Source: Nocardioides potassii (GTDB lineage Bacteria; Actinomycetota; Actinomycetes; Propionibacteriales; Nocardioidaceae). Taken from it: a stretch of DNA of 64,000 bases. Numbering within the stretch: the first letter of the stretch is position 1; each line of letters begins with the position of its first letter. This document shows positions 18,893 to 27,896 of the stretch, in pieces. The notes below the pieces were generated by a model. The model saw only the letters and a list, made by a program, of their open reading frames with translations. It was not told the origin of the DNA and did not search any database. The translations under genes and the position numbers were made by a program. The stretch spans positions 372,001 to 436,000 of the forward strand of contig NZ_JAKJHZ010000007.1 in the NCBI RefSeq assembly GCF_021648885.1. The letters run 5' to 3'.

Positions 18893-18916
18893 GCTCGGAG
18901 CCTAGTCCCCCCGCCC

Positions 18917-18949
18917 CGGTGGTCGAGTGCCGCGCAGCGATGCCGGCGA
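18917..18949. repeat. Degenerate palindromic repeat after dnaN
   Basis: CCGGTGGTCGAGTGCCGCGC followed by AGCGATGCCGGCG has partial inverted symmetry (GGTCGAGTGC, GCGCAGCGATGCC). It resembles a decayed member of the ggtcgag-type intergenic repeats. It occupies the gap between the gnd start and the dnaN stop, where it could attenuate read-through. Confidence 0.35.
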
Positions 18950-20083
18950 CTACGAGAGCAGGCGGCGCGGCATCAGCAGGTAGCGGAACGACTGGCTGTC
19001 GTCGGCGTCGGTGCCGGAGATGACGACCGGCTTCGTGGACTGGGTGAAGGCCAGGTCGACGAACTCGCCGTCGATGGCGGTGAGGCCGTCGAGGAGGAAC
19101 TGCGGGTTGAAGCCGGTGGTCAGGTCGTCGCCGGTGATGTCGGCGTCGACCGCCTCGGTCGCCATCGCCTCGTCACCCGAGCCGGCGTCGAGCACGATCT
19201 GGTGCTCGCCGAACTTCATCTGCACGGCGGTGTTGCGCTCGGCGACGAGCGCGACGCGCTTGACGGTCTCGATCAGCTCGGCCTTGTTGACCTTGGCCAC
19301 CGTGAGGTGCTCGGCCGGGAAGAGCGAGCGCACCTTGGGGAACTCTCCGTCGAGCAGGCGCGTGGTCGTCCGCCGTACGCCGCCCAGGCCGGTGCCCTCG
19401 AACCCGATCAGGCCCTCGCCGGCACCACCGGACGACAGGGCGATCGTGACCTCGGCGCCTGAGGTGAGCGACTTCGCGGTGTCGCCCAGCACCTTGGCGG
19501 GGACCAGCGCAGCGACCGACTCGTCGGGCGACTGGGGGTTCCAGGTCAGCTCACGGTGGGAGAGGCGGAACCGATCGGTGGCGAGCAGCGCCATCGTCGA
19601 GCCGTCGATCTCGATCCGGACACCCGTGAGGACCGGGAGCATGTCGTCGCGGCCGGCCGCGGTGACGGCCTGGGCGACGGCGTGCGCGAAGTCGGCGCTC
19701 GAGACCGTGCCGGTGGCGGACGGCATCTCCGGCAGCGTCGGGTAGTCGTCGACCGGCATGGTCTGCAGGCTGAAGCGCGCGGAGCCGCAGGTGAGCGAGA
19801 CGCGCGGACCCTCGAGGGTGAGCTCGACGGGCTTGGCCGGCAGGCTGCGGCAGATGTCGGCGAGGAGGCGGCCGCTGACGAGCGCCTTGCCCTCGTCGAT
19901 GACCTCGGCGGTGAGGGTCGCCCGGGCCGAGGTCTCGTAGTCGAAGGTGGACAGCACCAGGCCGGCGTCGCTCGCCTCGATCAGCAGTCCTGCCAGGACC
20001 GGAGAGCTGGGACGGACCGGGAGGCTGCGGGCAGCCCAGGCAACGGCATCGGCGAAGACGTCGCGTTCGACGCGGAACTTCAC
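18950..20083 (-). CDS. dnaN: DNA polymerase III beta subunit (sliding clamp)
   Basis: The clamp encircles DNA and tethers polymerase and repair proteins. The 377-residue length and three repeated clamp domains are standard. Motifs include LPVRPSSPVLAGLLIEA near the N-terminus and the terminal YLLMPRR(L) peptide-binding edge. The GTG at 20081-20083 was chosen because it has AGGAG six bases upstream and yields the conserved MKFRVERD beginning. It lies downstream of dnaA after a 404-bp gap and before gnd. Confidence 0.97.
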   Translation of the reverse strand: MKFRVERDVFADAVAWAARSLPVRPSSPVLAGLLIEASDAGLVLSTFDYETSARATLTAEVIDEGKALVSGRLLADICRSLPAKPVELTLEGPRVSLTCGSARFSLQTMPVDDYPTLPEMPSATGTVSSADFAHAVAQAVTAAGRDDMLPVLTGVRIEIDGSTMALLATDRFRLSHRELTWNPQSPDESVAALVPAKVLGDTAKSLTSGAEVTIALSSGGAGEGLIGFEGTGLGGVRRTTTRLLDGEFPKVRSLFPAEHLTVAKVNKAELIETVKRVALVAERNTAVQMKFGEHQIVLDAGSGDEAMATEAVDADITGDDLTTGFNPQFLLDGLTAIDGEFVDLAFTQSTKPVVISGTDADDSQSFRYLLMPRRLLS

Positions 20084-20487
20084 AAGGGTCTCCTCAGCGA
20101 GAGAGCTGCTCACGACAAGTTGTGGGGCGCTGCGGGCGCAGCACGGGGTCACGCGAGGCCGCGTGGGAAGTGCATCCTGCCACGCGCCCGCGACGCTGCG
20201 GCAGGGTTCTCCCCAGAGGAGCGGTCGTTCGTCGTTCGTGGGTGATCGGACCAGTCTCTAGGTCCATAGTGGTCATAGCGTCCGTGGAAACTGTGGACAA
20301 CCGCTGTTCGTGCAGGTCAGAGCGCTCAGCCCCTGTGCACGGAAGGTGTGGAGCGTGCGGGACCGGCTGGTGCGGTGTGTGGAGACGACACGGGTCCGTG
20401 TGGTTCGTCCCGGGCCGTCCACAGGGGCTGGGGACGAACAACGGACCCGAACCACATGTTCTCCACACGTGGGCCGGCCGGGCCGGT
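20084..20487. other. dnaA-dnaN intergenic region, probable oriC
   Basis: This 404-bp gap holds one consensus DnaA box, TTGTCCACA on the minus strand at 20292-20300. Several near matches are present: TTCTCCACA (20459-20467), CCGTCCACA (20415-20423), and TGTGGAGAC and TGTGGAGCG forms (20378-20386, 20347-20355). The origin lies in this interval in Streptomyces and Mycobacterium, which is the main reason for the call. There is a modestly AT-richer stretch near 20250-20300 but no clear DUE. Confidence 0.7.
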
Positions 20488-21954
20488 TCAGCCCTGGCGT
20501 GCCTGCATCTTGACCCGGTTGGTGAGCTCGCTGACCTGGTTGAAGACGGCACGACGCTCGGCGAGGAGCTGGCGGATCTTGCGGTCGGCGTACATCACCG
20601 TGGTGTGGTCGCGGCCCCCGAACTCGCGGCCGATCTGCGGCAGCGACATGGAGGTCAGCTCGCGGCAGAGGTACATCCCGATCTGGCGCGCCATCACCAG
20701 GTGCCGCCCGCGCGAGGGGCCGGTGAGGTCCTCGAGCGAGACGCCGAAGTAGGCGGCCGTCTGGGCGATGATCAGGGCGTGCGTGATCTCGGGCTCGCCG
20801 CCCTCGGGGATCAGGTCCTTCAGCACGATCTCCGCCAGGGTCATGTCGACCTCCTGGCGGTTGAGGTTGGCGAAGGCGGTGACCCGGATCAGGGCACCCT
20901 CGAGCTCGCGGATGTTGGTCTGGATCTTCGAGGCGATGAACTCGAGCACGTCCGGCGGCGCGGTGAGGCGATCCATGGCCGCCTTCTTGCGCAGGATCGC
21001 GATGCGGGTCTCGAGGTCCGGGGGCTGCACGTCGGTGATCAGGCCCCACTCGAACCGGTTGCGCAGCCGGTCCTCGAGCGCCTCGAGCCGCTTGGGGGCG
21101 CGGTCGGACGTGAGCACGATCTGCTTGTTGGCGTTGTGGAGCGTGTTGAAGGTGTGGAAGAACTCCTCCTGCGTCTGGGTCTTGCCCTCGAGGAACTGGA
21201 TGTCGTCGATGAGCAGCACGTCGACGTCGCGGTAGCGCCGCTTGAACCGGTCCTGCCGGTCGTCGCGGATCGCGTTGATGAACTCGTTGGTGAACTCCTC
21301 GCTGGAGACGTAGCGCACCTTCGCGTTGCTGTAGAGGCTGCGGACGTAGTGGCCGATCGCGTGGAGCAGGTGGGTCTTGCCGAGGCCGGAGTCGCCGTAG
21401 ACGAGGAGTGGGTTGTACGCCTTGCCGGGCGCCTCGGCGACCGCGACGGCGGCCGCGTGCGGGAACCGGTTGGACGAGCCGATGACGAACGTCTCGAAGG
21501 TGTACTTGGGGTTGAGGCGGGTCTCGAGCACCGACGCGCGCCGCTCGCCATTGCTGGCGGGCTCGTGGCTCTCGGCGAGGGCGGTCGGGGCCGCGGGCTC
21601 GACCGGCGCCTCGAATGTCGACAAAGCGACAGATCCATCTGTCGATTCATCGATGAGCGGCTGCTCGGCCGGCGGGTCCGACTCGAGGGCGGGGTTGACG
21701 GTGACGAGCATCCGGATCTCGCGGCCGAAGCCCTCGGTGAGCGCGTCCTCGATGTGGTTGCGCAGGCGGCCCTCGAGCTGGTTGCGCGTGAAGTCGTTGG
21801 GGACGGCGATGATCGCGGTGTTCTCGTGGAGCGTCATCGGCACGCTGGGCCGCAGCCAGGCGCGCTGGTTGGGCTGGAGGTCCTCGACGATCTGCTGCCA
21901 CGCCGTCCCGAGATCTACCTGCTGGTCGTCCACCCGGGCCGCCTTCGTTGTCAC
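20488..21954 (-). CDS. dnaA: Chromosomal replication initiator DnaA
   Basis: DnaA binds DnaA boxes, melts the origin and recruits helicase. Visible parts are the N-terminal domain ([19 protein letters not shown]), a variable linker, the AAA+ core with Walker [10 protein letters not shown] and Walker B LLIDDIQF, and the C-terminal DNA-binding domain with [15 protein letters not shown]. The GTG at 21952-21954 gives 488 residues; a second GTG seven codons in is also possible, and neither has a strong ribosome-binding site. A lower-GC patch in the linker (21613-21656) recurs near the end of the parB-side acyltransferase gene. Confidence 0.97.
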   Translation of the reverse strand: MTTKAARVDDQQVDLGTAWQQIVEDLQPNQRAWLRPSVPMTLHENTAIIAVPNDFTRNQLEGRLRNHIEDALTEGFGREIRMLVTVNPALESDPPAEQPLIDESTDGSVALSTFEAPVEPAAPTALAESHEPASNGERRASVLETRLNPKYTFETFVIGSSNRFPHAAAVAVAEAPGKAYNPLLVYGDSGLGKTHLLHAIGHYVRSLYSNAKVRYVSSEEFTNEFINAIRDDRQDRFKRRYRDVDVLLIDDIQFLEGKTQTQEEFFHTFNTLHNANKQIVLTSDRAPKRLEALEDRLRNRFEWGLITDVQPPDLETRIAILRKKAAMDRLTAPPDVLEFIASKIQTNIRELEGALIRVTAFANLNRQEVDMTLAEIVLKDLIPEGGEPEITHALIIAQTAAYFGVSLEDLTGPSRGRHLVMARQIGMYLCRELTSMSLPQIGREFGGRDHTTVMYADRKIRQLLAERRAVFNQVSELTNRVKMQARQG

Positions 21955-22460
21955 TGTCGTCGTGCGCTTGTCGTGCGTGGTCGTGGGGCTCTCCCCGGGG
22001 CACCTCGTGGACCCGTCCACAGAGTTGTCCACAAGCTGTGAACTGCCCGTCCCGACCCCTCGGGCCGGCCGCCCCGACCTGCTGCCACCGGTGGTCCCGC
22101 CGTTCATCTGTGCAGGTCAGAGGCACTGTGGCAGGGCGTATGACCCGGGACACCGTACGCTGTGATCCCTGGTGGGACCGCGGTTTCGAGGAAGTCGCGG
22201 CACCCGGAACGTAACAACCCCGCGCGGTCCCCGGCAAGACGTCATCCACAGGCACGGCCGGGGGCGGTGCCCGCGGGTTTGACCCCCTCTTCCGCCACCG
22301 CGTACCGTTGGCCGGTCGCTCCATGTCGACGGGTGCCGCATGTCCACGATCCGCCACCAGGCGGCCGCGTGGGTGGGCGGTGCCGGCCGAAGCAACGCAG
22401 CACGCCAGCACTGATCTCGCTGTGGAGTGGACATCCCTCGAAACCTTCGGAGAAATACCC
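21955..22460. other. rpmH-dnaA divergent intergenic region with DnaA boxes
   Basis: This 506-bp interval separates divergent dnaA and rpmH. It has a consensus DnaA box TTGTCCACA (22025-22033), a neighbouring CGTCCACA (22014-22021) and TCATCCACA (22242-22250). The first pair lies just upstream of dnaA, where DnaA autoregulation is expected. The 13-mer GTGCAGGTCAGAG at 22110-22122 recurs at 20310-20322 on the other side of dnaA. Promoters for both genes must be here. It could form part of a split origin. Confidence 0.6.
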
Positions 22461-22598
22461 GTGAGCAAGCGTACGTACCAGCCGAACAACCGTCGCCGTC
22501 ACAAGGTGCACGGCTTCCGTCTGCGCATGCGGACCCGCGCCGGCCGCGCGATCCTGTCCAGCCGCCGCCGCAAGGGCCGCAAGAGCCTGGCCGTCTGA
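22461..22598 (+). CDS. rpmH: 50S ribosomal protein L34
   Basis: The 45-residue basic protein starts [19 protein letters not shown] after a GTG codon and ends RKGRKSLAV, the family signature. GGAG lies eight bases upstream. It opens the plus-strand operon rpmH-rnpA-yidD-yidC-jag-rsmG that leads away from the origin. Confidence 0.98.
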   Translation: MSKRTYQPNNRRRHKVHGFRLRMRTRAGRAILSSRRRKGRKSLAV

Positions 22599-22623
22599 CG
22601 GCCCCGGGCTCGCGGCGACGCGT

Positions 22624-22974
22624 GTGCTCCCCGCTGTCCATCGCCTGACCGACAGCGACGACTTCCGTCGCGCTGTCCGCAGCGGACGGCGTGCCGGCAG
22701 CTCCACGATGGTGGTGCACCTGTGGGTGGACCCCGAGCGGGACGGACCGGCGCGGGTGGGGTTCACCGTCAGCAAGGCCGTGGGCAACGCCGCCACACGC
22801 AACCGTGTGAAGAGACGACTTCGACACCTGACCCGGGAGCACCTCCCCTCGCTGGAGGAGCTTCCGGGTCGTGCTGCTCTCGTGGTACGCGCGCTGCCTG
22901 CCGCAGCCGAGGCGTCGTACGCCGCGCTGGGTGACGACCTGGGTCGTACGCTCGCCCGCGTGAGCCCGTCATGA
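22624..22974 (+). CDS. rnpA: Ribonuclease P protein component
   Basis: RnpA binds the catalytic RNA and helps process tRNA 5' ends. The 116-residue protein has the [16 protein letters not shown] start and the RNPA signature [14 protein letters not shown]. It begins with GTG 25 bp after rpmH and overlaps yidD by four bases (ATGA). Confidence 0.97.
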   Translation: MLPAVHRLTDSDDFRRAVRSGRRAGSSTMVVHLWVDPERDGPARVGFTVSKAVGNAATRNRVKRRLRHLTREHLPSLEELPGRAALVVRALPAAAEASYAALGDDLGRTLARVSPS

Positions 22975-23228
22975 AGCACCTCCTGATCGGGTTCATCCGT
23001 GCGTGGCGCTTCGCCATCAGCCCGCTCTACGGCCAGGTGTGCCGCTACCACCCCACCTGCTCGGCGTACGCCCTCGAGGCCGTCACGCAGCACGGGGCCG
23101 TTCGTGGCACCTGGCTCTCCGTACGCCGCATCGCTCGCTGCCACCCGTGGGCGGCCGGCGGCTACGACCCCGTTCCCTCCCGCGCCACGCCGGCCGCGGA
23201 CCAGTCACCTGCAACTCGAGGAGCTTGA
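22971..23228 (+). CDS. yidD: Membrane protein insertion efficiency factor YidD
   Basis: YidD is a small membrane-associated helper of YidC. The 85-residue product shows the three conserved cysteines in the core [14 protein letters not shown] and CHPW. The start overlaps rnpA by ATGA and the next start (yidC GTG) follows its stop directly, so translation is coupled along the operon. Confidence 0.95.
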   Translation: MKHLLIGFIRAWRFAISPLYGQVCRYHPTCSAYALEAVTQHGAVRGTWLSVRRIARCHPWAAGGYDPVPSRATPAADQSPATRGA

Positions 23229-24227
23229 GTGCTCGACTTCCTAGGATCCATCGGCCACGCGATCATGGTGCCGCTCTACTACGCGGTGTCCTTCGTGCTG
23301 GTGGGCTTCCACAAGTTCTTCTCGATGTTCCTCGACGAGGCCGGCGGCGCCGCGTGGGTGCTGTCGATCATCGGTCTCACGCTGACGATCCGTGCCGCGC
23401 TGATCCCGCTGTTCGTCAAGCAGATCAAGTCGAGCCGCAACATGCAGCTGATCCAGCCCAAGGTGCGTGAGCTGCAGAAGAAGTACGGCCACGACCGCGA
23501 GCGGCTCGCCCAGGAGACGATGGCGCTCTACAAGGAGTCGGGCACCAACCCGTTCGCCTCCTGCCTGCCCATCTTGCTGCAGATGCCGATCTTCCTGGCG
23601 CTGTTCCGGATGCTCGACCAGGCCTCGAAGAAGGGCAAGGCGCACGGGTTCCTCAACGAGACGCTTGCGCAGCAGTTCGGTGACGCCAAGCTCTTCGGCA
23701 AGATCCCGGTGTCGGGCACCTTCCTCGACACCAAGGGCGTCACCGAGGTCATGATCCTCGCGGCCGTCCTCGTCGTGGCGATGACGGCGACGACGTTCCT
23801 CACCCAGCGCCAGCTGATGAGCAAGAACATGCCGGCCGACGCGCTGTCCGGTCCCTACGCCCAGCAGCAGAAGATGCTGCTCTACGTGCTCCCCGTCGTC
23901 TTCGCGGTGGGCGGCATCGCGTTCCCGATCGGCGTGCTCGTCTACTGGACGGTCTCGAACCTGTGGACGATGTGCCAGCAGTTCTACGTGATCCGCAACA
24001 ACCCCGCGCCCGGCACCCCCGCCGCGAAGGCGAAGGAGGAGCGGGACCGCGCCAAGGGCAAGCTGCCCGCGGCGGAGGCGACGCCGGCCTCGCAGGCGGT
24101 CATGGTCGAGGACACCCCGCAGCCCCAGCGCCAGCAGCCGCAGCGGCAGACGAAGGCGCAGCGCCAGGCGAAGGCGTCGGGCAAGCCCCCGACCAAGGGC
24201 AACGCCACCAAGAAGAAGAAGCGCTGA
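23229..24227 (+). CDS. yidC: Membrane protein insertase YidC/OxaA
   Basis: YidC inserts membrane proteins alone or with SecYEG. The 332-residue protein lacks the large periplasmic domain of Gram-negative YidC. It shows about five membrane helices, the hydrophilic-groove Arg in helix 1 (LTIRAALIPLFVKQ), and the FASCLPILLQMPIFLALFRM region. A 60-residue Lys/Gln/Pro-rich tail ending KKKKR follows the last helix and probably contacts ribosomes. The GTG start follows the yidD TGA without a gap. Confidence 0.96.
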   Translation: MLDFLGSIGHAIMVPLYYAVSFVLVGFHKFFSMFLDEAGGAAWVLSIIGLTLTIRAALIPLFVKQIKSSRNMQLIQPKVRELQKKYGHDRERLAQETMALYKESGTNPFASCLPILLQMPIFLALFRMLDQASKKGKAHGFLNETLAQQFGDAKLFGKIPVSGTFLDTKGVTEVMILAAVLVVAMTATTFLTQRQLMSKNMPADALSGPYAQQQKMLLYVLPVVFAVGGIAFPIGVLVYWTVSNLWTMCQQFYVIRNNPAPGTPAAKAKEERDRAKGKLPAAEATPASQAVMVEDTPQPQRQQPQRQTKAQRQAKASGKPPTKGNATKKKKR

Positions 24228-24283
24228 CCCCACGATTTCGGCGGTGCTGCGGCGCCGCGTCCCGAGTGAAGCAGGAGTTGCAC

Positions 24284-24829
24284 GTGACTGAGCAGACGAC
24301 CGACGGCGCGACCGTCGAGATCGACGACGCCCCCACCGACACGGCCGAGGCTGCCTCGAGCCGGCCGTCGAAGATCGAGCGCCTCGAGGCCGAGGGCGAC
24401 ATCGCCGCGGACTACCTCGAGGAGCTGCTCGACATCGCCGACCTCGACGGTGACCTCGACATGGACGTCGAGGGCGACCGTGCGAGCGTCCAGATCGACG
24501 GAGCGGACCTGCAGCAGCTCGTCGGACGCAACGGCGAGGTGCTCGAGGCGCTCCAGGAGCTGACCCGGCTGGCCGTCTACCGCGAGACCGGCGAGCGGTC
24601 GCGCCTCATGCTGGACATCGGCGGCCACCGTGCCGAGCAGCGGACCCGTCTGGTCGCACTCGCGGAGACGTCGATCGCCGAGGTCAAGGAGAAGGGCGAG
24701 CCCCTCGCCCTCGAGCCGATGAGCGCCTTCGAGCGCAAGGTCGTCCACGACGCCGTGGCGGCTGCCGGTCTGTCGTCCGAGTCCGAGGGCGCGGAGCCGA
24801 AGCGTCACGTGGTGATCCTTCCGGCGTGA
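24284..24829 (+). CDS. Jag/KhpB-like RNA-binding protein (KH and R3H domains)
   Basis: The 181-residue protein has a Glu/Asp-rich head and a KH domain (about 55-115, with QLVGRNGEVLEALQEL in the KH GxxG position). An R3H domain (about 118-175) carries RLVALAETSIAEV and MSAFERKVVHDAV. The family binds RNA and influences cell-wall and division functions in firmicutes. The GTG at 24284 has AGGAG six bases upstream. It overlaps the rsmG start by four bases. Confidence 0.92.
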   Translation: MTEQTTDGATVEIDDAPTDTAEAASSRPSKIERLEAEGDIAADYLEELLDIADLDGDLDMDVEGDRASVQIDGADLQQLVGRNGEVLEALQELTRLAVYRETGERSRLMLDIGGHRAEQRTRLVALAETSIAEVKEKGEPLALEPMSAFERKVVHDAVAAAGLSSESEGAEPKRHVVILPA

Positions 24830-25563
24830 GCGACGACGTTTCACGTGAAACGCCCTCCGTGCCCGAGGCGGCGCGGAGGGCGTTCACGTCTGACCGCCTG
24901 TCCGTGGCCGAGCAGTACACCGAGCTCCTCGCAACCGAGGGAGTCCTCCGTGGCTTGATCGGTCCTCGCGAGGCCGACAAGCTCTGGGACCGGCACGTGC
25001 TGAACTCCGCGGTGCTCGGCGAGGCGATCCCGTCCGGCGCCACGGTCTGCGACATCGGCACCGGCGCCGGCCTCCCCGGCATCGTCGTGGCGATCGCCCG
25101 TCCTGACGTCACCATGACGCTGGTGGAGCCGCTGCTTCGGCGCACCACGTTCTTGTCCGAGGTGGTGGACGAGCTGGGTCTCGACCACGTGGACGTCGTC
25201 CGAGGCCGAGCGGAGGACCTGCATGGTGAGCGGACGTTCGACATCGTCACGTCGCGAGCGGTCGCCCCCCTCGACCGGTTGCTCGGCTGGTCGATGCCTC
25301 TGGTGGCGCCGACCGGCGCGCTGGTGGCGATGAAGGGGAGGTCGGTGCACGAAGAGGTGGAAGCAGCCCGGGGTCTCCTCGAGACCTGGAGGTGCAGCGA
25401 TCCGGAGGTGGTCGAGCTGGGGCGCGACGTCGTCGACCCACCGACGACCGTGCTGCGGGTGTCCTGGGCGGATCCGAGCCGGATAGGTTGGCCGCTTGCC
25501 CGGATCCCGGATCGCGGTCGTCAGCAGAAGAAGCGACGCAGAACTCGACGAGAGGCGCAATGA
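24826..25563 (+). CDS. rsmG: 16S rRNA (guanine-527-N7) methyltransferase RsmG
   Basis: RsmG uses S-adenosylmethionine to methylate G527 of 16S rRNA; loss gives low-level streptomycin resistance in several bacteria. The SAM motif is CDIGTGAGLPGI and the conserved SRAVAPLDRLLGW block follows. The 245-residue product ends with a basic KKRRRTRRE tail. Its first codons include a parS site, so the DNA there encodes VSRET. The next gene, parA, starts one base after its stop. Confidence 0.96.
   Translation: MSDDVSRETPSVPEAARRAFTSDRLSVAEQYTELLATEGVLRGLIGPREADKLWDRHVLNSAVLGEAIPSGATVCDIGTGAGLPGIVVAIARPDVTMTLVEPLLRRTTFLSEVVDELGLDHVDVVRGRAEDLHGERTFDIVTSRAVAPLDRLLGWSMPLVAPTGALVAMKGRSVHEEVEAARGLLETWRCSDPEVVELGRDVVDPPTTVLRVSWADPSRIGWPLARIPDRGRQQKKRRRTRREAQ
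24837..24852. promoter_or_regulatory. parS site 1
   Basis: CGTTTCACGTGAAACG matches the parS consensus TGTTTCACGTGAAACA at 14 of 16 positions and is a perfect palindrome. It lies within the first codons of rsmG. ParB binds such sites near the origin to organise chromosome segregation. Confidence 0.9.
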
Positions 25564-25564
25564 C

Positions 25565-26722
25565 GTGAGTGACAACAACCCTGACGCATGGGGTGGGCGG
25601 CACGCCTCCGAGCAACCGGAACGAGAGTTTTCCACCGCGGCCAGCACGCCTGCTGAGCGGGGTTCTCCACAGGACCAGTCCGTTTCTCCACAGATGGTGG
25701 ATGAAGGGGATGGGGGCGCCGAGGGCGTTTCACGTGAAACACCCGAGGTTGTTTCACGTGAAACACGACCGTCGTGGCAGGTACGTACCGCGGCCGACCT
25801 CGCCGAGCAGCCGGACCCGTACGCCGACGCGGGCACTCCCCTGGCGCAGGCCGCTCAGCACTCCGTGCTCGCTCGCTCCGGCGGGCTTCGTCGACAGGGC
25901 GTCCCTCGCCCGCATGCGACACGCGTGCTCGTCGTCGCGAACCAGAAGGGCGGGGTCGGCAAGACGACCTCGACAGTGAACGTCGCCGCCGGCCTGGCGC
26001 AGCTCGGCCAACGAGTGCTCGTCATCGACCTGGACCCGCAGGGCAACGCCTCCACCGCCCTCGGCGTCGAGCACCACCGCGGCGTCCCGTCGACGTACGA
26101 CATGCTCGTAGACGGCCGTCCCCTGGCCGAGGCGGTGACCGAGTGCGCCGACCTCCCCGGCCTGTGGGTCGTGCCGGCGACCATCGACCTGGCGGGCGCG
26201 GAGATCGAGCTGGTGAGCGTGGTGGCCCGGGAGCAGCGGCTCGCCCGGGCGATCAACGCTCACCCGCTCGTCGGCACGGCGGACGAGATCGGCGACGATC
26301 GGTTCGACTACGTGCTCGTCGACTGCCCACCCTCGCTCGGGCTCCTCACCCTCAACGCCCTCGTGGCCGGTCGCGAGATGTTCATCCCGATCCAGGCGGA
26401 GTACTACGCCCTCGAGGGTCTCGGTCAGCTGCTCGAGACGGTCGAGATGGTCCGCCAGCACCTGAACCCGCAGCTGGTCGTGTCCACGATCCTGCTGACG
26501 ATGTACGACGCCCGCACGAGGCTCGCGGCTGGCGTGGCCGAGGAGGTGCGCGGCCACTTCGGCGACCAGGTGCTCAAGACCGCTGTGCCCCGCTCGGTAC
26601 GGGTCTCGGAGGCACCGTCCTACGGCCAGACCGTGATGACCTACGATCCGGCGTCGGCCGGGGCGCTGTCCTACCTCGAGGCCGCCCGTGAGATCGCCAG
26701 CAAGGGAGCACCCCAGTCATGA
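25565..26722 (+). CDS. parA: Chromosome partitioning ATPase ParA
   Basis: ParA-family ATPases form DNA-bound gradients that move ParB-parS complexes. The deviant Walker A is KGGVGKTT, followed by DLDPQGNAS and DCPPSLG. The core is usual in size, but a 130-residue disordered N-terminal extension precedes it (total 385 aa with the GTG at 25565). That extension is encoded by DNA holding two parS sites and two TTCTCCACA DnaA-box-like sequences (25663-25671, 25684-25692). A later start would drop most of this, but GAGAGG lies upstream of the chosen GTG. Confidence 0.94.
   Translation: MSDNNPDAWGGRHASEQPEREFSTAASTPAERGSPQDQSVSPQMVDEGDGGAEGVSRETPEVVSRETRPSWQVRTAADLAEQPDPYADAGTPLAQAAQHSVLARSGGLRRQGVPRPHATRVLVVANQKGGVGKTTSTVNVAAGLAQLGQRVLVIDLDPQGNASTALGVEHHRGVPSTYDMLVDGRPLAEAVTECADLPGLWVVPATIDLAGAEIELVSVVAREQRLARAINAHPLVGTADEIGDDRFDYVLVDCPPSLGLLTLNALVAGREMFIPIQAEYYALEGLGQLLETVEMVRQHLNPQLVVSTILLTMYDARTRLAAGVAEEVRGHFGDQVLKTAVPRSVRVSEAPSYGQTVMTYDPASAGALSYLEAAREIASKGAPQS
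25726..25741. promoter_or_regulatory. parS site 2
   Basis: CGTTTCACGTGAAACA differs from the consensus at only the first base. It lies in the coding sequence for the ParA N-terminal extension, eight bases before parS site 3. Confidence 0.93.
25750..25765. promoter_or_regulatory. parS site 3 (consensus)
   Basis: TGTTTCACGTGAAACA is a 16/16 match to the bacterial parS consensus. Sites 2 and 3 are 24 bp apart centre to centre, both in the same reading frame phase, so the protein repeats VSRET. Confidence 0.96.
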
Positions 26723-26783
26723 GCACCCCACGACGTTCTTCTCCGCCACTCCGCTCCCCCGAACAACGCCGCGAGGACCCCGC

Positions 26784-27791
26784 ATGAACGCCAACCCGCC
26801 CCGTCGCGGCCTCGGCCGCGGTCTCGGCTCCCTGATCCCGACCGCCCCGACCCACCAGCCTCCTGCGGGTTCGGCGTCGTCGGTGGAGGTGCCGGGCCCC
26901 GACTCCCCGCACACCGCCCCGGTCGGCGACACGAACGGCGCCGGCGGCGCAGCCGCCGACGTGACTCCGCAGATGGTGGCGGGCGCCTACTTCGCCGAGC
27001 TCCCGATCACCCAGGTGCGTCCCAACGCACGGCAGCCGCGGCACGTCTTCGAGGAGGAGGCGCTGGCGGAGCTGGTCCACTCGATCCGCGAGATCGGGCT
27101 GCTCCAGCCGGTCGTCGTACGGAAGACCGGGGACGAGTCCTACGAGCTCATCATGGGAGAACGTCGGTGGCGCGCCTCGCAGGAGGCCGGACGCGACACG
27201 ATCCCCGCGATCGTCCGGGAGACCGACGACGACGACATGCTGCGCGACGCGCTGCTGGAGAACCTCCACCGCTCGCAGCTCAACCCGCTCGAGGAGGCGG
27301 CTGCGTACGGACAGCTGCTCGAGGACTTCGGCTGCACGCACGAGGAGCTCGCCCAGCGGATCGGTCGGTCGCGCCCGCAGATCTCCAACACGCTCCGCCT
27401 GCTCAGGCTCTCCCCGGCCGTCCAGCGTCGCGTCGCGGCGGGCGTCCTGTCCGCCGGCCACGCCCGGGCGCTGCTCGCCGTCGAGGACCCCGCCCTCCAG
27501 GACAAGCTCGCCGCCCGCGTCACCGCTGAGGGCATCTCGGTCCGAGGCCTCGAGGAGATCGTCTCGATGGGTGTCGAGCCCGACGCCCCCGCCCGGGTCG
27601 TCCGCAACAAGCCGGTCGCGCCGGGCCTGGCCGAGCTCGCCGACCGCCTCTCCGACCGCCTCGAGACGCGCGTGAAGGTCGACCTCGGCAAGGCCAAGGG
27701 GAAGATCACCGTCGAGTTCGCCAGCCTCGACGACCTCCGCCGGATCGTCGACATCATGGATCCCCGGAACCGCAGCGACCGCCCGATCTGA
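26784..27791 (+). CDS. parB: Chromosome partitioning protein ParB
   Basis: ParB is a CTP-dependent clamp that loads at parS. The 335-residue protein begins [13 protein letters not shown], the ParA-stimulating arginine motif, then has the CTP-binding box GERRWRA, the [14 protein letters not shown] motif and a helix-turn-helix ([19 protein letters not shown]). A C-terminal dimerisation domain follows. The ATG at 26784 has GAGGA upstream and gives the conserved beginning; it leaves 61 bp after parA. Confidence 0.96.
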   Translation: MNANPPRRGLGRGLGSLIPTAPTHQPPAGSASSVEVPGPDSPHTAPVGDTNGAGGAAADVTPQMVAGAYFAELPITQVRPNARQPRHVFEEEALAELVHSIREIGLLQPVVVRKTGDESYELIMGERRWRASQEAGRDTIPAIVRETDDDDMLRDALLENLHRSQLNPLEEAAAYGQLLEDFGCTHEELAQRIGRSRPQISNTLRLLRLSPAVQRRVAAGVLSAGHARALLAVEDPALQDKLAARVTAEGISVRGLEEIVSMGVEPDAPARVVRNKPVAPGLAELADRLSDRLETRVKVDLGKAKGKITVEFASLDDLRRIVDIMDPRNRSDRPI

Positions 27792-27840
27792 GGCCTCCGC
27801 GCTGGCGCGGGATCGCGGCGGCTTGTCAGGCACCGCTGCA

Positions 27841-27896
27841 CATCAATGTCGACAAAACATCAAATAGACTTACCGACAAAGCGATCTGTCGATGAG
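27841..27896. repeat. Low-GC intergenic patch shared with the dnaA linker
   Basis: This stretch is clearly AT-richer than its surroundings. It shares AATGTCGACAAA (27845-27856; dnaA 21614-21625), CGACAAAGCGA and ATCTGTCGAT (27884-27893; dnaA 21637-21646) with the dnaA patch. TGTCGACAA is one base from a DnaA box. It lies between the parB and PlsC-like convergent stops. Confidence 0.5.

Noticed and set aside
16223..19462. 1079-codon frame opposite recF, gnd and dnaN
   Set aside because: It crosses three known genes antisense and has no recognisable family.
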